Source: Siniperca chuatsi
Lineage: Eukaryota > Chordata > Actinopteri > Centrarchiformes > Sinipercidae
Assembly: GCF_020085105.1 (NCBI RefSeq)
Contig: NC_058042.1
Location: 21,993,001 to 22,057,000, forward strand
Length of the DNA stretch: 64,000 bases
Direction: 5' to 3'
Below are positions 11,370-24,443 of this stretch, piece by piece. Positions within the stretch are counted from its first letter, which is position 1; each line of letters begins with the position of its first letter. The notes below the pieces were generated by a model that was not told the DNA's origin, did no database searches, and saw only the letters and a program-made list of their open reading frames with translations. The position numbers and the translations under genes were made by a program.

Positions 11370-13368
11370 CACTAATGGACCCTAATATTTCAAAGGTAAA
11401 AACTGCAGAGAATGCCTTGACATTACAAAACTTGCAATAGTTAATAGTAGCATTAGTGGAAATATTACACAAATTACTACGAGACACCCGTTTATTCACA
11501 AATGTGTGAGCAAACAAACACAGGGTGATTTGACTTTATACACATTTGTTACTTTTCTACAAATAAGAGCAACACACAAATACAGGGTTTAACTTAGAGG
11601 CCTGTCAGAGTGCAAAACGTGTGTAAAACAAATTCAACAGATGTAATGACTGAGGAAGGATAAAATGACCACAAAGACCACATACACAGTCAGCAACTGC
11701 TCCCTTAGAGAGTAAGTCAGATGACAATTCCAGTAGCCTTCTGGTGACCTTAATTTGGGGATGGAACAGGGCAATTCATGATATCATGTATCAAATAATG
11801 TCATGAAAAGCTGGTTGTATATTCTCATACATGACTTTGCAGCTGTGTTGCTTTGGTCTGATGGTGGCTGGTGGATGTTGTGTAGCCTGGGGCAGCTCAG
11901 ATAAAAACGAATGGATGTGGTGACAAAGCAGATTCTAAGTACTTACCTATTGTTATCACACTAAATGATCACATAGTTGCTTATTGTACAACACTGTTGA
12001 CAGATCTCTTCATTTTCTTCCTGCTTCTAAAGAGGAATTAAACATCAGTCTTTTACTTTCACTTCCTCCCATTTTCCTTGAAATACAATTTAAATGTGGT
12101 TATGAGAACTTCAGTCCTCCCACAGCCTCGTTTTCTCCTCCTCTTCAACCATTCAGAGAGAGAGGGATGCAGGCAGCCGCTGTATCGTCTCCATCGTGTC
12201 AAGCTCCATCACCATCCAGGACCCGCGTGACTCCCAGAACCGTCGTTTGTTTTGTTTCGACTATGCCTACTGGTCCCACAGCGGCTTCACACGAGACCGC
12301 AGCGGCCTCTACGTGCCTGAAGAGCCTGGGGGACGATACGCTGACCAGGTCAGCTCCGAGGCATCCTGGTAGAACAGGCAAATAATTGGTACATTTATTA
12401 CGACCAACTGAACATAGTGAACCCTATACAACAAGCAGAATGCATAGTAGAAGATGATCTACACAGTATAAATGTAGGCCGTCCATACAGAACAGACCTA
12501 GAATGTTTGATCAAGACAATACTGGATTACAAGTTTGCAGCTCACAAAATATCTATCCCCAGGACAGTGTGTTCCAGGACCTGGGGGAGAGAATACTGGA
12601 GAATGCTCTGCAGGTAGCAATCATCATGTATTTAACTGGAGTTTCATTCACATTTATATCACAAAGCTCAGTGTTTTTTTGTACCCAAGCAGATTTAGTT
12701 CTGTGCTAGTTTCTAAAACAATTTTGAGGTTCTACTGTCTGATAAATTTAGAATGTCCTGAAATGATGTCTGCAGGGTTACAATGCCACGCTGTTGGCCT
12801 ACGGACAGACCGGCTCAGGCAAGAGTTACTCGATGGTGGGATATGGGCCCAACAAAGGCCTGGTTCCTAAACTCTGTGACCGACTGTTTCAGGCCATGAG
12901 AGAAAACCAGGATACCAGACAGTGTCAGGTGAAGAGTGTGTGCGTGACTGTTTCAGGTCATCATCAGCACACAGTGGTGGTTTCTAAATGTCTTTGTTCT
13001 TGATGTCTACACAGGTCTTTTTCAGTATGTTGGAAATCTATAATGAGCAGGTAACAGACGGGAAAAGCAGCTACAGTCATTTTTCCCGTTTTCTTCTTTT
13101 TCTGTTTTTTGTGTCTTTTTTTGTGTATCATCTCTTCATTCAATACGAAGTCACTGCTTTGGTAGATGACCGGCGTTCCCTCCTTCCTTAATCTGCATCC
13201 TTTTTTTTGTCTCTCTCTTCTCTGTCCAGGTGGTTGACCTGCTCTCTCGGGGGTCTCGTACTCCGGGGGGGCTCAGAGTCAGAGAGGAGCAGCAAAGAGG
13301 CTTTTATGTGGAGGGTCTCCGAACAGTCCCGTGTGACAGCGCACCACAGGTAGGGAGACGGATGGAGA

Positions 13369-13413
<45 letters not shown>

Positions 13414-16400
13414 CTCATAGTGAGACAGTGAAAGGGAGCTGGATAGATAACTGTCCACATTTTATGTACAATGTACTGGTGACCTGAGTGTCCTGCCGGT
13501 TTTGTAATCATAGAGTTATAATATAAGAGCAGGTAGGAGAAGAAATAAGAGCTAGAGCTACGCGGGATGTTTAGGGATATTACAGATATCTTTCTGTATG
13601 CTGTGTTAGTGTTTTGTATTTTTGTGTTGTATCTGGACTTATGTTAAAGTGTGAATTTTAAAATGTAGGTGGAGCAGCTGATGGAACAGGGGACCAGGAC
13701 CCGAACCACCGCTGCCACTCACATGAACGCCAACAGCAGTCGCTCGCACATGCTCATTATCCTCCAGCTCAAACAGGTAAGTGGCTCCACTTGCTGTATT
13801 TCAGTTAAGTCCTACTGCATAACATACATGTTCTCCAGGATTTAGATTTAGATTTGTCTGTCCCACAATCACTGCAGTTAAAGTTCACACCAGCAAAACA
13901 AACTAATTTAATTTAAAAATTTCACACTGCACCTAAAAATGTCTGATGTCTATACACATTTCTTCTCACTCATATGCTTGATTTGCTTTCATTTACATTT
14001 AGCAGTGAAGTTATGTCATTTACCATGTCATGTGCTGGTGTCTCTTTCTATATGTCAGAAATGCTATCTTCAGGTTTCTTCAAGCATTTGTTATTGACAT
14101 GTGACCTCCTGTCAGATCTTTTCCAAAGAGAACATCACAAAGCAGTCCAACATTAACTTGGTGGACTTGGCTGGCAGTGAGCGTCAGAGGTCATCAGGGT
14201 CGGAGGCTGACAGACTCAAAGAGGGCACAGCCATCAACCTGAGCCTCACCACCCTGGGCAACGTTATCAGGTTGGCCTAGGCATTTAGTTTAATTTAGTT
14301 TTCATTCAGTTTGGTTCATCAGTATTTGTCACATCCTCTCCTCTTTTCTCCTCCAGCTCCCTCGCTGATGTGGCGGTGGGGAGGAAGGTTGTCCATATAC
14401 CCTACAGAGACTCAGTTCTCACCAAGCTGCTGCAGTCTGCACTGGGAGGCAACAGTCGCACTGTTATGGTAACAGACACTTTATAGAAAGTAGTGGTAAC
14501 ATGCACTGATGCTGCATTATGTTAAGTAATGTAGTTCAGCGTTTTCTCTTCAGAGAAGCTCTTGTAAATTCAAAGTGAACACAGATCACTTAAGTTATTT
14601 CTAACATCAATTAATTTCCAAGATTGCCACACTGAGCCCTGCTGATATCTGCTATGAAGAGTCTCTCTCTACCCTGCGCTATGCTGAGAGGTACAACAAA
14701 CCATAATGCAGTGTAACCCATCATGAATACATCAGGTTACCACCATAGTAAAAAGCACACGCTGAAACTTTTACACCAATCACTCATTGTCATTTCTTTC
14801 TGCCTCCTTCTCCTTCCCCTTTCTTTATTCTTGGCCTTTCACTCGTTTCCTCTGTTCCAACTGTACCCCATTCACACCCTGCCTTGCTCACGTCTTTAGG
14901 GCAAAGCGTATCCAAAACCGAGCAGTGGTGAACGAGAGCCCCACTGAGCGTCTGGTCAAAGAGCTAAAGGCCGAGAATGCCAGACTGCTGCAACGACTGA
15001 GCCGGCTGGGCCAGGAGGGGCGCAGAGCTAATGACGAGACCAGTAAGACTCACTTTTAGAATAGAAGAGAATTCAGCAGGCGAAGGTAAGAGAGGTCAGC
15101 GTGTGTGTGTGTGTGTGTGTGTTTGTGTTTGTGTTCAGAGGAGCTTCGTCAGCTGCTGACCCACAATGAGCTCCAGATCAAGGCCATTCAGACTCTGTGG
15201 GAACAACACCTGCAAGAGGCGTTGAAGGACTGGGAGCAACAGTATGCTAACATTACACAGGTACACATACACACAAACACACACAAAAACATCCAAATAC
15301 ACAAACAGAGATGCACACAGTTTCTGTAGTTTCAGATGAGCTTCAGAAAACACATGAGCACAGAAGGTAAATGTACTTGGTGAAGGTTTAGTGTATAAAT
15401 ACATCTCTGGACATGTACTAGGTGATATTTTTACTATCTGTCTGTCCCTCACTGTCAGGAGAGGAGGATGATGCAGATGCATCCCTACATCCTGAACATC
15501 AACGAGGACGCTCAGCTGTCAGGGGTGGTCAAGCTTTTCATTCAGGAAGGTACATCTGTCTGTACCTCTCTTTATATTGTGATGAATATCTCAGTCTACA
15601 GCAGCTTATTATAGTCTGTCAGACCCATCGCTAGTTTCAGCATGTTCATTATAACTCATTAACACTGTTGGGTGTTCCAGGTGAATGGGGCATTGGCCTG
15701 TGTGACTCTTCTCCAAGATCCATCCCTATCAAGGGCTTAGGGTGAGTTTTCATCACACCGAGATCACATCAGGGAACAATGGAACATCACAAACCCAGCG
15801 CAAGTATAGTGAGATTAGAGACACTAGATAGTCAATACATGATGTCTAAAAGTGGATGTTAATGATGTAATTGCTTGATGTAACTAATCACCTAGTGCAT
15901 GCTGGGATAGGCTGCACGCCCTGTGATCCTTAAATAATAATAATAAGAAATAAGTGAAGTGAAGAAAATGATGTGTATGAGTATAGGCTTGTCTGGAAGC
16001 TCGAAGTAATATTGAGATGCAAGTATCGCTCATGAAAAGTTTGTATCTTTGAGTTTATACACACAATTTCATCTTTGCACGTGTGTGTGTGTTTGTGTGT
16101 CAGGATCCAGGAGCGCCATGCTGTGTTCAGGAATGAACAGCGCCGGGTAACACTGACCCCGCTGGCAGGGTCAAAGGTCATTGTCAATGGCAATGGCGTC
16201 TCCCAGACAACTGAGCTGCAGCACCTGGTGGGTCTCAACCGTCTCAACACACACACAAGCTTTACGATACGGCTGTGTGACGTGTATGTTACTGTACACA
16301 CACACAAAGCATTTCTCTCTTTTTTTGTCTCCCTCTAGGACCGCCTCATTCTCGGTTCCAACTGTACCTATCTGTTCATTGGTTATCCCTCTGAGAGGGG

Positions 16401-19400
16401 CGGGGATGACTGGAGCCGCTATGACTACGACTACTTCCAGTCTGAACTGGCTGCTGCTGAGGGCATCCACCTGGGTGAGCAGGAGGATCAATAGCTGGAA
16501 GTAAAGGAAACTTGTTAGATTTAATTTATGTGACTGTGTTTAGGTGAATCCAGTGCTGGCTCCAGTCAGACTGACCCCAGTCTGCTGGCCGTCTTCTACG
16601 ACTACATCAAACTGATGCCCATGGTGGCTGAGGCCAACCAGATGAGCCAGGAGCTGAACAAGGTAACACTAATTCACTCACAATGACATTCTATGTTAAA
16701 TGTTTTTTTGGTTAATATGTTCTTACTGATGGCAGTTATGTTTGTAAATCAAATAACACAGATATATGTTTGGTTTTTATGGTCTCACGTGGTCATGGTT
16801 ATGTATTAACAATTAATAAACACCTGCTCTTGTTCCTGTCTGCCCTGTTTGTAGGGGGTAGAGTTTAAGTTGGAGATCAAGAATCTGGCGCTGTCAGATT
16901 CAAAAGGCCATGATCTGGAGAAGGAGATTGTTGTCAGAGTCACTGCTATGGGAAGAAAACAGGTTGGCCTGTCTCTCTGTCTTTATCTTTTTGTTTCTAG
17001 CTCATAAGCTTTTTTATAATTCCAATTTCAGTTAGAGTTGAGTACACTACTTTCACCTCCCCAGGTATGGATGTGGTCCAAGGCCAAGTTTGTGAACCGT
17101 AAATTCCTGATGGAAGAAGTCTACCAGCAGCATCAGTCTGAGAAGAGCGGAGACAATGTAATTCAATAGAAAGAACGTCGCTTATGTTTTTCAAAATGTA
17201 GTAAGAGATGTTGTAGACAATCAGCCTAAAAAATGTCAGCACAGACAACAAGCAAAACAAACTTATTTTAGAAACTGTAAACAAAACATCTTTGTAAAAA
17301 TGGCAAAAAAATAGGCAGTTGCAAAGTAGCTGCATATGGGATTTGCAGACATGTGTATAATGTATTTGTTTTGTAGCGTTGTTTTTGGTTCTTGCTGTCA
17401 GAGAGTAGGGCGGCTGTCAGCTGCGTTACCCAGAGATAAAGACCCGTTCTGGGATCCTGTGGAGCCTCTGCTTCTGGGCACTGCTCACCTCTGGCTTCAG
17501 TCTTTGGCTTTCCGCATCCCTCTGGAAGAGCAACTTGAGGTACACACACAGATATACTGCATACACACATATGTCGCCACTGTGGTTGAATACAGAGGGA
17601 TTTGGTTGATAATCTCTGTATGCAGGTGCTGGGGTCAGAGGGCACAGAGGAGGCCATACTGCAAGCTCAGCTGGTCCCCTGCACCTCCACGGGACTGTAT
17701 GAAGCACACACACATTGTGAACAGCCCTAATAAACACATAGATATATTAGTAAATACTCTTTCTCACCTTCCAGCCCTCTGGGTGAGGATGACATTATGA
17801 TCGACCCGTCTGAGTTATTGGGTCGACGACTGGACTTCCAGCTGGTCCTGGAACAGTGCTGTGGTCTCCGCTGGATCAGAGAGGCCCACAATAGAGGGGT
17901 CCAAATTGGGTGAGGCATATGGGGCTACATGTAGAGGCATGGAAGGCACTGAAGAGAGGAACTCACTCCCTCTCACTCTCCGGGAATACCTCTATCTCTG
18001 TCATACAGAGTATTTCCCCAGTCCATCGTTTTTTTTGTGCAATAATTCGGTGTATTTTTATTTAATTTTTATATAATTCATAGTGTGTATTTTTAGAAAG
18101 TGTTTTTTTTTTTTTACATATAGTGTATTTCTTTTTATGCTGCTCTTTTAAATGGCCTTTTCTTATAAATTTGACTTTGAGAGATGCACACAAGAATTCC
18201 AATGTACCTGCGCAAATATCTATCTATGTATCTTGAACTGGAGGTCAAGGCAGGGTACAGCACAACATGTACAGGGGACATGCAGGGGTTCATCAAGGAA
18301 TTTAGGATTAATTGGAGACAAGCAATCATTTAAGTTAGTGGCTACATGAGTTGTGGGTAACATACCTCTGATTTTTGGGTCAAAGCAAAGACTTAAAATG
18401 TGACGTGATTCTGATGCGCTTGGCATTTTCTGTGAAATCGAAAATAGGATGATAGGAAGTGTCATGATAGAGGGGGAATATTACTGTCCTCTGCATTCAT
18501 ACAGCCAGAAGTGAGATACTGTACTTTGTTGTACCTTCGTTCTTATTTCCTCTTCCCCCACTCTCTCAGTTTCAGGTTGTTTGACTGCAGCCAGTCTCTG
18601 TACAGTCCGGCTGTGTGGCACAACGTCAACCCTCTGTTGGATCACAGGGTTCACTTCGCCTCCCTCCACACCTCCCAACGTCTGCTAGACTACCTGCAGA
18701 GCAGCGCTGTAGTGCTGGAGCTCTGGGGCCTTCAAGGTGAGCATGAAGAGATGGATGGATGATTGGGCAAGACTCTCCATAATGTTTTACTGTATTTTTG
18801 TGTGTGTGTAGGTACAGTAGGTAGATGGGGAAATTACTGTATGTTGGAGGCCTCCAGCTCATGAGCTTCAGTTAATATTTACTACAAAAGCTGCATGTAA
18901 AACAAATGTATTGGATGTTTGTTATGAATGCTTTATTTCACAGCATCACACTGCTGTATGATCTCATTTCACAGCAGCAGCCCAAAATGACAGTAATCAG
19001 ATATTACTTCCCCTCAGACTTGCAGAGATGAGTTAGAGTGGGATGAAATTGAATTGTAATTCAATTTTCTACACCAATGTTCATCTTGCACTGTAGTTAG
19101 AAACATTTGATGTTATTACTATGTTCAAGTCATGAATGTAAATGTACAACAGACAAAGGTATCATTAAAGCTGCTAGGTGTTGGTTTTCTGTTTCAGAGG
19201 GTTGTACTGACCTGATATCATCTCTGGAGGGAGTGAGGATGACTACAGAGGGCATCTTTATCATCGAGGAGGCAGGCCCAACAGACACTGCAGTGAGTTT
19301 GATGTTGAGTGTGTATTCCTGCATTAGGAATGATCTTTCACTTTGTCTTTCATGTTTCTAAATCTAGATATGGCGCTCTAACAAAGTTACAAAACTACAG

Positions 19401-20678
19401 AAGAGGCACATAATACATTATGCATTTACCTAGCTGTAAGTTGAAAGACAGTAGAATTCTAAAATCATAGATTATAGGATAAACTTCAGTAACTGTAATA
19501 TTTGTTTCTTCATACTTATTTTCCTGTAGGACTGAAATGAAAAAATTCCAAGCAACTTTAGTGTGTGTGTGTTGCAGTCTGTAGACGCTGCAGAGCTCAG
19601 CTGTTCAGTGAGAGCTCTTCAACAGGACTTGGATGAACTGAAGAGTGTTAATGCTTCACTGAGAAAAGAAAATCATAGTCTGAGAGAACAACTCAACACA
19701 GCCAGAAATGGTAATATGGTCAAATGATGTTAAACACAAATTAAAACTAATTTTTACATCACGTCTTTACCTTTTCAGTGATTTACAGACAGGATTTAGC
19801 AGTTGTTTACCCCTCTGTGTGTTAGGTGGGGAGAGTGTGCGTGGTCGGCCGGTGCGTCCCAGCTGTGATGCAGAGTTTGCTCGTGCTCTAAAGGTTTTCT
19901 ACCACAGCATGACCTCAGTCAAGGGTCAGCTGCAGCGCCTGCGCAGACACAGGCCCAGTGTACGTATCCATGTCTGAGTGCAGCTTAAGTATTAATGAGC
20001 ATTACTACAATAAGGCCTCGTGATCATAGTTAATCAACAGTTGATCTATAGAGAACAATACACAGTCAGGCACACAATTTAGCTGGCATTCAAGATAAGT
20101 TTTAATAAGATTACAGTGAACTCGCCACGGTAACTGGTGAGGATTTTAATAATTTATCTACTTTGGTTGCTCAAATCAAAGATTTTCCTTTGGGCTTGGT
20201 ATGTTTGGAATGTGAATCAGAGAATTTCATTAATGTCTTTTCTTTTAGCTGTTTTCACCTCGCCAAAACCAGCTGTAAAATAAACATTTGTAAACCAGAC
20301 AGGAAAGGCATTTTTAGGTCGTGGAATTTACAATCAGGGCTGCAGTGAGACACCTGCTGTTTTTGTAATTAATGTTTTTTTGGTTGACTATCTGGAAAAG
20401 CACCAAGCAGAATTTAGAGTCAGTTGCTAATATTAAACCCTAGATTATACAGCACATGTATGTATGGATGGTTATCTGTTGAGCTTAGTTTTGAGGTTGT
20501 GTGTTCCTGTTGTTTCCAGGAGGAGTCTGACCTGCTGGGGCTCAGGCTGTTTGTGGATGAGCAGAGTCGTCTGCTGAGGGACTTCTCGGAGCAGCTGGAA
20601 CAGAGCGTCTCCACACTCAAACAAGATGTAGCCGCCATCGTCCGGCGGAAACGAGAACGATCAGGATTCTGGTCTTGA
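10981..20678 (+). CDS. kif28: KIF28-type kinesin-3 motor protein (27 coding exons)
   Basis: Plus-end microtubule motor of the kinesin-3 class, related to C. elegans KLP-6. Exons: 10981-11196, 12157-12348, 12563-12613, 12776-12928, 13015-13050, 13230-13349, 13669-13776, 14116-14270, 14357-14468, 14623-14690, 14900-15042, 15139-15260, 15459-15549, 15681-15741, 16104-16227, 16339-16474, 16544-16662, 16855-16962, 17065-17157, 17402-17539, 17626-17696, 17775-17909, 18570-18736, 19198-19292, 19578-19710, 19826-19959, 20520-20678. Total 3240 nt, 1079 aa, all phases consistent. Domains: motor (about 58-410), short coiled coil, FHA (about 505-600), a DPFWDP-containing KIF1/KIF13-like region, C-terminal coiled coils. 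The alternative ATG at 11122 (MRAKASDMH) gives 1032 aa and may be the real start. Adjacent AHCTF1 supports KIF28 over KIF1, KIF13 or KIF16B. Least sure: the 17157/17402 and 17696/17775 junctions. Confidence 0.88.
11327..11364. repeat. (TA)n microsatellite, kif28 intron 1
   Basis: Nineteen uninterrupted TA units lie inside the 960-bp intron 11197-12156. The rest of that intron shows no coding or RNA signal. Confidence 0.97.
13370..13407. repeat. (TA)n microsatellite, kif28 intron 6
   Basis: Nineteen TA units begin 21 bp after the exon 13230-13349 donor. The length equals that of the array at 11327-11364. Confidence 0.97.
15097..15135. repeat. GT-rich tract upstream of kif28 exon 12
   Basis: A run of GT units, then GTTTGT units, stops just before the TTCAG acceptor at 15134-15138. 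It replaces a normal pyrimidine tract with a T/G mix. Confidence 0.9.
15681..16474 (+). other. kif28: FHA domain of kif28 (exons 15681-15741, 16104-16227, 16339-16474)
   Basis: The three exons encode [29 protein letters not shown]-type sequence (split here across exons), then [15 protein letters not shown] and [17 protein letters not shown]. This is the kinesin-3 FHA pattern: a conserved His-Ala-Val-Phe after the early strands, VNG in the middle, and a closing RLILG...YLF strand. FHA domains in this class support dimerization, autoinhibition and cargo binding. A GT-rich tract immediately precedes the acceptor at 16104. Confidence 0.85.
16855..18736 (+). other. kif28: kif28 post-FHA region with DPFWDP motif
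   Basis: Exons 16855-16962 to 18570-18736 encode [76 protein letters not shown] and [20 protein letters not shown] followed by a GTAxxxLQSL strand is shared with KIF1 and KIF13 proteins by recall, and the last two segments look like the C2-like beta region that follows in those proteins. This supports a long kinesin-3 tail rather than a truncated gene. Confidence 0.75.
19578..20678 (+). other. kif28: kif28 C-terminal coiled coil and end
   Basis: Exon 19578-19710 encodes a leucine-heptad segment ([20 protein letters not shown]) that should form a coiled coil. Exons 19826-19959 and 20520-20678 continue with helical, charged sequence ending [11 protein letters not shown] before TGA. No PH domain is present, unlike KIF1A, as expected for the KIF28/KLP-6 branch. 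Confidence 0.75.
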
Positions 20679-21045
20679 CCGATTTTCACAAAGTGTTAAG
20701 AAGGTGAATGTCTCTGGTCGTTCTTTATTTTACAACACTGCAGAGATTTCCCATGTAAAGTGTGTGGAGGATGAAGATGCTGCCATTTATAAGTAGCTGT
20801 TTGAATTATTGCTGTTTCTAAGATAGTGTTGATTCTAAAACGATAACATTAGGCCAACCTGCTTAAGAAATGTGGTCACTGAACTGAACTTTTACATGTT
20901 ATTGATAGATCCTCTAGAAGATACGATAAACTTTTTTTAAAATGTAAGTTTAAAGATTAGTTACATCAAGGAATCAAGGAAAACTGCCTAACAGTGTACT
21001 ACAGCTTCAAATAAATAAATAAAATATAATTACAGTAGAGCTTGT
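20679..21045 (+). other. kif28: kif28 3' UTR and poly(A) signal
   Basis: An overlapping AATAAA series at 21010-21023 lies about 330 nt after the stop and is the likely poly(A) signal. The inferred fzd3 3' end on the other strand lies about 300 bp further on, so the two genes converge. Confidence 0.55.
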
Positions 21046-21339
21046 CATATAAACTACTCATTCTCCGGTTTTCTTTACTGCAGAGGTAGTCCAACCCAAC
21101 CTGGCTAACTCCAATGGAAACTCTTCAAGTCACCGAACATGTTGTACTCTGCATGATGTACAAGATAGGTCACATCTGGCATTTGACACAACTGGATTTC
21201 TTTTTAACTGAAGGAGCAGCAGTTACTTTCTTTCTGTAAAAGAGAGGGTATCCAGATGTCTTAACCTCTACACCATCACCAGGTGAGGTAGCAAGATTAG
21301 TCAGCAAGAATAAATAAGCTAGTATTAACAGAATGACAA

Positions 21340-24300
21340 AAGCACTGAAGTCTATAAAACGTTTATTAGACTGCATGTAAAAGAAGTCATCACAGTTCCA
21401 AACTGCAAATAAATTAAAACGCAAATACAACTCAAGTTTCAGAATTCACAATATTATTATGTTTTTGGACCATCACTGATGATGTCATATTTTCAAGCGA
21501 CTGCAGTTCACTCTGAAGCTGTATCGCAATATGACATCAGAAATCAAGGAGCAAGGAAAGCTCCTCTTCCTCATGTCTCACTTTGGGGGAATAATATTAC
21601 TGATCACAGACAAGAATGAGACATCTAATAACTGAAAAGGAGAGATGTCCTCTTTCATTGTGTTGAGTTCAATGACAGTGTTTACCACAGCATCTCTCAT
21701 TGTAATGTCCAATATAGAGGTAAAAGCACAACGGTTAATGTTTGTAAGCAGTCATGAATTGTAAGAGTACAGACAGTTGCTGTAGGTCCAAAAAAAGATC
21801 AGCGTGGGCACATTTACAGGAGAGGCAGAAGGCAGACGTGAGGCAGATTAGTCATCGGATAGGACAGAAAATCTATGTACAGTACAACAGATATGCAGGC
21901 AGACAAGTTGACAGTAGGGAGTTGGTCATGAGAAATTTAAAACAGGTGTAGACAGACAAAAGGAGAGAGGCAGCAGTGAAAGGCCAGAGAGTTAGCTAGG
22001 TACATTTGAACTGAGGAGGTAGACTATAAAAACACAAAGCCAACTGTTAGAAGACAGACAGCTAGCTACAGATATCCTACTGATATATGTGTGTGTGTGT
22101 TTGAAGGTTAAAACTCGGTTGTTAGGGTTAAGGTTAGGGTAGGGGGCTAGGGAATGCATTATGTCAAAGATGGTCCTCACAAAGATAGAAGTAAAAGGTT
22201 GTGTGTGTATTTTTCATGTTCTTATATCCCAGTGGGGACTTTAACCTGAATGCACACTAATCCATGGGGACAAAAATTGAGGTCCCCACAGGTAGAGACT
22301 GCTTTTTGAGGGTTAAGACTTTAGGATTCAGGTTACAATTAGGTTAGGGTAAGGGACTAGTGATAGCATTATGTCAATGACTGTATCCCAAGGGGATAGT
22401 GAAACAAACGTGTGTGTGTGTTAGAAGGCAGAACCCATGTATCAACTGAAGTCTGTTTGATTTGGGTTACAGATGTTCAGATTCTTCAGAAATAAGCACC
22501 ACCATTTTTACTGAACCGATTATTCGCGTTGAGTTTACAACAATTTTTTTACTTTACAAAATGCACCCAATAATGTGTGTGTGTGTTTGCGCAGGTACAG
22601 AGAAGGCCGAGGGTACAGGTGAGGTAGGTTAATTGGGTCTTCAGGGACTGGGAACAAAACACAAACTATAAAAAAACATTTACAATACGCACTTGCTGTA
22701 ACATTTACTTAAATGTAAAATAATGTCAGAGAAAATGTAGCAATGCACCAAAAGCGACCATTTCTTTTCCTACAGTTTCACTGCCAATTGTCTGCACCAC
22801 TTTGGGTAAGTCTGAGTTCTATGTCTGAACACAAACAAACATGAGCAAAGAGCATGTACAGTAGCAGTTTAGGTTCATCTCAAGTACAGTGGTGAAAATT
22901 ACATTAGAAAAAAAAGCACTTCCTCTCAAAAAAAAAAAAAAAACAACTGTTCAGCCACATGTATACGACAGATTTTAAAATAGAAGCACTGTTATTGGTT
23001 TTCATGTTGAAATTGCACTCCAGTCTATGCAGCCATGAGGCTTATATGTAGTGATGCACATGTACCTGAATTTGGGTTACAATACTAACTTTTATCAGTA
23101 CTCTTATTCTGTTTATTTTCTGGATTCTATGACACAGATTGGTTGGCGACAACTGACTGAACGTGTAACTGTTCAAAAAGTAAACTGTCATCTTGCTTGT
23201 TTCCAAAGCTGCCTCTTCTGTCTGTCAAGCTAAAATGGTTTTGGGAGGGCAAAAATAAGTCTGAGCTGGAATAAATGCAAGTGTGTGTCTAAGTGCACAC
23301 GTTATTCCAGCTCATTTCACCCGACCATGTCTGTATTATATCTCCATCTTTCTGAGTCTGAAACAACCCTTTTACATTCTGGGTTACACAAGTTTTCATC
23401 TTTCAGCTCCCTCCATCATGCTTTCTTTTCACCACTGGAGGGGTGAAGTTTAAAACATATATGACCACTTGTGTCTCTATTTCTCCCTCTCACACACACA
23501 CACTAACAAAATGAAGCTTTCAGCAGCAGACAGACAATTTTCACAGTATAAAAATATTCCACTAAACCACAGAGAGGTCCACGATTTCACATTGAGCCCC
23601 TTTTTGTCGGCCTCTGAAGCCACACAAAGATAAACATCATTCATTAAGAGCTGCAGTCCAGAACAAAAAGATTGGGAATAATCGTCTCAGTCAAGACTGA
23701 TACTGAAATAAGTCAAATTCTATGAGACATTACCAAGAGAGTGGGCAAACCAGTTACAAAAGCAATACTCGGCAGTGTTCACATATTTAATAATATTCAC
23801 GTAGGTCCTGCAAGATGGTGAAAGATCAGGATTTGGAAATAATGCCACCATAAGACTGGTCATGCTGCTCTCCAAATCTGGGATCTGATGAATTGTACGG
23901 TGTACACCTGCAGGAAACTATTTTAATCTAAGTGTTCTTGTCCATAAAGTATGACGACTTCTCCTTTCCACTTTTTTGGTGTTTCCTATCAAGTGCTAGC
24001 TCTGGTTTACCAGGGTACAAACAAAAAGATCCCTGAATAATGTCAGCATCACTGGTGTCGCCAAACGTCTGAGGAGATGGATTTATTCTTGTTGGCCCAG
24101 CCTGTTTGAGTTGAGCATTCAGGAGTCATCTGCTGTGTCAATTCAAATAATTAAGTAAACAAACCTGTCCGGCTTACAGTGAAACTTAACTGAATCTATG
24201 AGAGATCAGTCAAGTTCACAGACTGAACTATGTTAGCCTTTAGCCACACTGCTAACAAATGATCAGCAAGGAACTAACACCATAAATCACCACCACAGCA

Positions 24301-24443
24301 CTCACTGGTACATTCTCCATCTTCATAGAGGACAACACTTACACACTAAACTGACGGGCGTGTGTCTGCCGGGAGCAAATCTTCCTTTAAAAAGGCATCG
24401 ACAGCATCCTTACAATAATTTCCTGTGAAATTCATGGCTCTTC
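21340..24443 (-). other. fzd3: Inferred fzd3 3' UTR
   Basis: No reverse-strand exon is seen between the stop codon and a reverse AATAAA at 21367-21362. The stretch includes a degenerate TTAGGG-type repeat (22100-22420) and an A-run at 22927-22943. The length of about 3.1 kb is long but ordinary for a signalling receptor. RNA data would be needed to confirm the end. Confidence 0.45.
22105..22420. repeat. Degenerate TTAGGG-like / GTCCCCA dispersed fish repeat
   Basis: Two related halves: GGTTAAGGTTAGGG, then GGGGCTAGGGAATGCATTATGTCAA, at 22122-22168, and a diverged copy at 22312-22380 with TTAGGGTAAGGGACTAG and GCATTATGTCAATG. Between them lie TGGGGACTTTAACCTGAATG and GGACAAAAATTGAGGTCCCCA. 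I recall this combination as a common dispersed repeat in fish genomes. It is not a true telomere array. Confidence 0.7.

Larger units (their letters stand above)
11122..14920 (+). other. kif28: Kinesin motor domain of kif28 (exons 1-11)
   Basis: Numbering is from the ATG at 10981. [11 protein letters not shown] opens the domain at about residue 60. The P-loop GQTGSGKS is at 163-170 (exon 12776-12928), switch I NSSRSH at 278-283 (exon 13669-13776) and switch II DLAGSE at 309-314 (exon 14116-14270). [20 protein letters not shown] and [10 protein letters not shown] follow. All nucleotide-binding motifs are intact, so the motor should be active. Loop 12, between SSLADVAVG and HIPYRDS, is short with only one Arg-Lys pair instead of the poly-Lys of KIF1A. 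Confidence 0.92.

Noticed and set aside
22105-22400. Interstitial telomere array
   Set aside because: TTAGGG units are few and degenerate, and are mixed with the GTCCCCA-type dispersed repeat.
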